Source of the DNA: Spongiimicrobium salis
GTDB lineage: Bacteria > Bacteroidota > Bacteroidia > Flavobacteriales > Flavobacteriaceae
Assembly (NCBI RefSeq): GCF_043678055.1
Contig: NZ_JBHEQA010000001.1
Location: 1,736,001 to 1,800,000 of the forward strand
Reading direction: 5' to 3'
DNA length: 64,000 nucleotides
Below are positions 60,791 to 64,000 of the stretch, piece after piece. Numbering within the stretch: position 1 is the stretch's first letter; the number at the start of each line of letters is the position of its first letter. The translations under genes and the position numbers were made by a program. The notes beneath the pieces were generated by a model that was given only the letters and a program-made list of their open reading frames with translations, was not told the origin of the DNA and did no database searches.

Positions 60791-63700
60791 CTTTTAAGAA
60801 TACTGTAATTCATTGTTTTTTTATCGGCTACAATGCGTAAAATGTACTGTCCGCTGGGTTGTTCCCGCATATCGATTTTTAAGGCATTATTAAGTGCTTC
60901 GTACACTTGCTCCCGGACAACACGTCCAGAAATATCATGTAAAACCACCCTTACTTTAGGGCTCTGAAGGACATCCAATTGTACAATGAGCGGTTCGTTG
61001 CCTACGGGATTTGGATAAATAATAGGTTCATCCAGAACAAATAAAGTCTCGGAATAAACGCCTTGACAATCCAGATCGGTACGCACCTCTAACACGTTTT
61101 CTTTTTGCTTGAGATCCAAGGTTATCGTGGAAGCGCTTGTACGAATGAGATTGTCATTTAATCTTACGAGATAGTTACGACCCCCTTCTAAACGAAGTGT
61201 TACCGTTTTGGCCTGTGTGTCTTTGGAAGTGCTAACAGAAAGTAACTCTGGTTGCGAAATCACAAGAGAAAAGCATTGTTCGTAATCGGTTTGATTTTCT
61301 ACCCGAATACATAATTCATAGCTTCCCGCCACGAGATCGGGGATGCTAAGGGTTTCCGTGAAATTGAATGCAGTGGCTGCTTCCCCATTCAATATAGCCG
61401 TATAATTTAAGGGAGTTGCAGCGGTAATCTCAATACTCCCATTATCACTAGACCTGCAGGTTTCGCTTAAAGTACGGATGGCAAAATTTGAAATGGGCAA
61501 AGTAAAAATTTCACAGCCCTCTACATCCACAGTAGCTCCGAAAGGGGTATCCGGACAAATATCGGATACATTGGGCACCCCATCCCCATCAAGATCCAAA
61601 GGGTCGATCAAGGCTTCGCTAGGTTGGTCGGCAAGGATCATGAATGCCCCAGGTGCCAGTTGAATCGGGGCATTTCTATTGGTGACCTCCATAGGCCGAT
61701 TGCCTTGTAACAAATCATACCAAGTACCGGTAGTTTGAAATTGGGGGTCAATGCTTTGGGGGGTCACCCCGAAGTTTCCGATGATGGTGACGTATTGAAT
61801 GGCATCTCCAATGGCAGTATTGTCCGTAAGTTGAATTCTTTTTAATCCACTGGGCGCCCTTGCATCGATACTAAAGTCATTGGTCCGGAAAATGGGTTCT
61901 TCCAGCTTCAAGTGTATGAGGTCGGCCCAAGTATCGTATAATGCCAAGCGTTCGGCATCCGTATCATAACCTAAACTAAAGGGAATGGGTTTGGGGTTGG
62001 TTCTACAGGCTTCTTGGGTGCTCCCATCTTCACAACGATTGATAGGAATCTCATAACCCAATTCCCCAAATTGCCACAGCAGTTTAGGCCCGGGAACCGT
62101 AAAGAAAAATGCCCCGGCTTGTTGTTGCCGCTCCAGCGCTGTGGAAAAATCCTGGACGTTGTAATTGGCAGCAGCATTTCCAAATTGAAGATTCTTATAC
62201 ATAAGGCGCTCTTCATCATGGCTCTCCATATAGCTCACATTGGAAGGGGTATCCCAATTTCTGTTGAGATAAGAAATAAAGGAGAAATCGGAACCGCCAT
62301 TGGCATGGAAGCCCAAGGTAGCTTCATTGTAATTAAAATTATGATTGCTCCAAACCAACATGCCTTCTTCGTCTGGGTCATTCGTTGTTCTGTGATTCAC
62401 TAGAGCGGTCAACTCCTCATTGGGTGCAAAGTGCTCTAGGATAACATAAGCATCGGAATCAAAGGCTCTAATTTCGTCATACATCCTGGTGAGGATATCG
62501 ATTCTGGACTGATCAAAAGGGTCGCCATTGCCTACCGTATTGGTAAAACCTTTGGTAAAATCAAAGCGATATCCATCAATATGAAATTCTTCGATCCAAT
62601 ACCGATTTAGACGATCTAAATAATCCTGTGTGGCCTCCGATTCGTGATCCATATCGTTAAAAAAACGCAATACCGTATTAGGATCTACCGCATTGAAAAA
62701 AGGATTGTTTTCGGAAGGGGCACAATTAAAATCGCCCCCACATTCATTATACATTCTAAAATAGGGGTGCTGCCCCGTGGCATGATTGTATACTACGTCT
62801 AGTATTACCGCGATACCTCGAGCGTGACAAGCATCCACAAAACGTTTAAAGGCCTCAGGGTTTCCGTAATATTTGTCCAAAGCAGAATGCAAGGCGGTAT
62901 TATAACCCCAGCTAAGATTACCATCGAATTCCGAGACCGGCATTAACTCAATAGCATTGACGCCCAGGTTTTCTAAATAATCCAGCCGATTAACTACCGC
63001 ATCAAAGGAATGCAAAGCATCAAAATCCCGAACCAATAATTCGTAAATGACCAGATCGGTCATGGCCGGGCGTTCAAAATTTGGTGTGGTCCACACAAAT
63101 TCGGAATCTCCCAAACGCATAAGGGTCACCAATTGATTGGTGAGACCAACGGGATAAGGCGTTAAGTCTGGGAAGACGGTATTTCCTCCTTCATTGATAA
63201 AAGAATCGTTGAATTCATCCAAAACCACTTCAGAATAGGGATCGGGAACACGGATAACTCCTTCCACCAGATACTGATAGAGATGATCAAATTGAGGGGT
63301 CAATCCTGTCAATTCCAACCAAAATCGATCTTGACTGCTGTCTTTGTTCATTAAGAAAGCCTCATCGATCTCCCAATTGGTAAAATCCCCAATAATATGA
63401 ATAAATTCTTTTTCCGGAGCAAATAAAACCAAGGTTGCTCTGGTGGGATCAAGAGGATCTCTGTTCAACCCATCTTTCAGACCTGCGGGAAGTGGAGCTT
63501 CGGTAACCGTAGGAGGTACCAGTACATTAAAACGAAATGTCTGTGTATCGGTACCATTGGAAACTTCAAGGGTAAATTCTGCACTTTCGGTAATGGTCAC
63601 ATTTGTGGTATAGCTTGTTTGGGCATTAAGACGGTCAATGATCGTTCCATTGGAAGATAAAATAAAGTCTGCTGTTTCAGATGCCGTTGCGCTTACTATA

Positions 63701-64000
63701 AGTATTTCCCCGGCATCTAGGATGGTCTGTTCCTGAGTGGGATTGCTGAGCATTGCCTGAAACCGTCCAACCGCTACTAAATTATCTGCGGTCTGTTGTG
63801 AACCATCCTGATTTTTCAATAAAAAACCAATGGTTCCAATACCCGTAGTATTATAGAATGTAGTAGGAGTAAAGGTATACGAATAGGTGCCATCACCATT
63901 ATCTGTAAAAAGTGCGGTATCCGGAGAGTTGTTGAAATCGTTTCCCGTTTGTGGGGAATTTGCACCAAAGTTGCCTTCCCTATCAAAATACCAGGCCCAA
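60787..64000 (-). CDS. Secreted GH13 alpha-amylase with T9SS sorting domain (5' end outside window)
   Basis: The frame runs open to the right edge, so the N-terminus is missing; the TTG at 63819 is only an artefact start. Visible order: an N-terminal domain with WAWYFDREGNFG, an Ig/CBM48-like domain, then the GH13 barrel with VILDVVYNH (near 62800), GYRFDFTKGF (nucleophile Asp, near 62570), VILEHF (acid Glu, near 62440) and YMESHDEER (near 62215). DLDGDGVPNVSDICPDTP is a TSP3-like calcium repeat; a T9SS type A sorting domain ends GQYILRIVADKKTMNYSIL. It should cleave starch outside the cell. Confidence 0.94.
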   Translation of the reverse strand, partial: WAWYFDREGNFGANSPQTGNDFNNSPDTALFTDNGDGTYSYTFTPTTFYNTTGIGTIGFLLKNQDGSQQTADNLVAVGRFQAMLSNPTQEQTILDAGEILIVSATASETADFILSSNGTIIDRLNAQTSYTTNVTITESAEFTLEVSNGTDTQTFRFNVLVPPTVTEAPLPAGLKDGLNRDPLDPTRATLVLFAPEKEFIHIIGDFTNWEIDEAFLMNKDSSQDRFWLELTGLTPQFDHLYQYLVEGVIRVPDPYSEVVLDEFNDSFINEGGNTVFPDLTPYPVGLTNQLVTLMRLGDSEFVWTTPNFERPAMTDLVIYELLVRDFDALHSFDAVVNRLDYLENLGVNAIELMPVSEFDGNLSWGYNTALHSALDKYYGNPEAFKRFVDACHARGIAVILDVVYNHATGQHPYFRMYNECGGDFNCAPSENNPFFNAVDPNTVLRFFNDMDHESEATQDYLDRLNRYWIEEFHIDGYRFDFTKGFTNTVGNGDPFDQSRIDILTRMYDEIRAFDSDAYVILEHFAPNEELTALVNHRTTNDPDEEGMLVWSNHNFNYNEATLGFHANGGSDFSFISYLNRNWDTPSNVSYMESHDEERLMYKNLQFGNAAANYNVQDFSTALERQQQAGAFFFTVPGPKLLWQFGELGYEIPINRCEDGSTQEACRTNPKPIPFSLGYDTDAERLALYDTWADLIHLKLEEPIFRTNDFSIDARAPSGLKRIQLTDNTAIGDAIQYVTIIGNFGVTPQSIDPQFQTTGTWYDLLQGNRPMEVTNRNAPIQLAPGAFMILADQPSEALIDPLDLDGDGVPNVSDICPDTPFGATVDVEGCEIFTLPISNFAIRTLSETCRSSDNGSIEITAATPLNYTAILNGEAATAFNFTETLSIPDLVAGSYELCIRVENQTDYEQCFSLVISQPELLSVSTSKDTQAKTVTLRLEGGRNYLVRLNDNLIRTSASTITLDLKQKENVLEVRTDLDCQGVYSETLFVLDEPIIYPNPVGNEPLIVQLDVLQSPKVRVVLHDISGRVVREQVYEALNNALKIDMREQPSGQYILRIVADKKTMNYSILKR

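Noticed and set aside
63817..63819. TTG as the real start of the amylase
   Set aside because: The frame is open and in-domain up to position 64000 (W-A-W-Y-F-D-R-E-G...), with no signal peptide at the TTG.

Overview
The window looks like chromosomal DNA of a marine Flavobacteriaceae bacterium (phylum Bacteroidota). The sequence evidence is the 7 bp promoter element TAnnTTTG upstream of several genes, a type IX secretion (T9SS) sorting domain on an amylase, a cluster of about 800-residue FtsX/MacB permeases, a LytTR/LytS pair, a HopJ-family protein and a four-helix-bundle (S23-like) gene. No rRNA, CRISPR array, prophage or transposase is visible. There is one tRNA, tRNA-Ala(GGC).

Region 1 (1-28.7 kb) is a very large export locus read leftward. 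Operon A (25278 to 16181) encodes a TolC-type outer-membrane protein, an HlyD/RND-type adaptor, a MacB/LolD-type ATPase, a permease, a DUF2807 (GIN-domain) protein and a second permease. Operon B (15940 to beyond the left edge) encodes seven more permeases of the same family. All nine have the same two-repeat MacB_PCD/FtsX layout, but there is only one matching ATPase. Divergent from tolC are an NtrC-type sigma-54 activator and its histidine kinase, followed by a GreA/GreB-like small protein. The promoter regions of A and B share four sequence blocks at exactly the same spacing: a TGGCA-type -24 box, two inverted-repeat sites about 52 bp apart, and a TGTCCAA block. The activator next door very probably switches on both operons. 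This coordinated permease array is the most interesting system in the window.

Region 2 (28.7-42.6 kb) holds a LytTR regulator with a LytS-type kinase, a serine hydrolase, an orphan ABC ATPase, an S9 prolyl oligopeptidase lipoprotein, asd, and a tdk-alr-mscL run. It continues with a conserved unknown, a DoxX-like membrane protein, rsmI, a HopJ-family gene, a metallo-beta-lactamase-fold enzyme and an AhpD-like protein.

Region 3 (42.6-53.8 kb) is mostly housekeeping: OsmC, an S23-like gene between inverted repeats, recJ, YceI, an MFS transporter, lpxH, queD, an enoyl-CoA hydratase-family protein, MATE, GNAT, a universal stress protein and tRNA-Ala. A 37-codon membrane microprotein sits upstream of queD.

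Region 4 (53.8-64 kb) has a lipoprotein alpha/beta hydrolase overlapping a probable outer-membrane protein, and a membrane-anchored AraC regulator facing an SPW-type membrane gene with a long structured leader. It ends with a lipoprotein, a LacI-type regulator and a fibronectin-like lipoprotein overlapping a large secreted GH13 alpha-amylase cut by the right edge. These last genes are probably the edge of a starch/maltodextrin utilisation locus.
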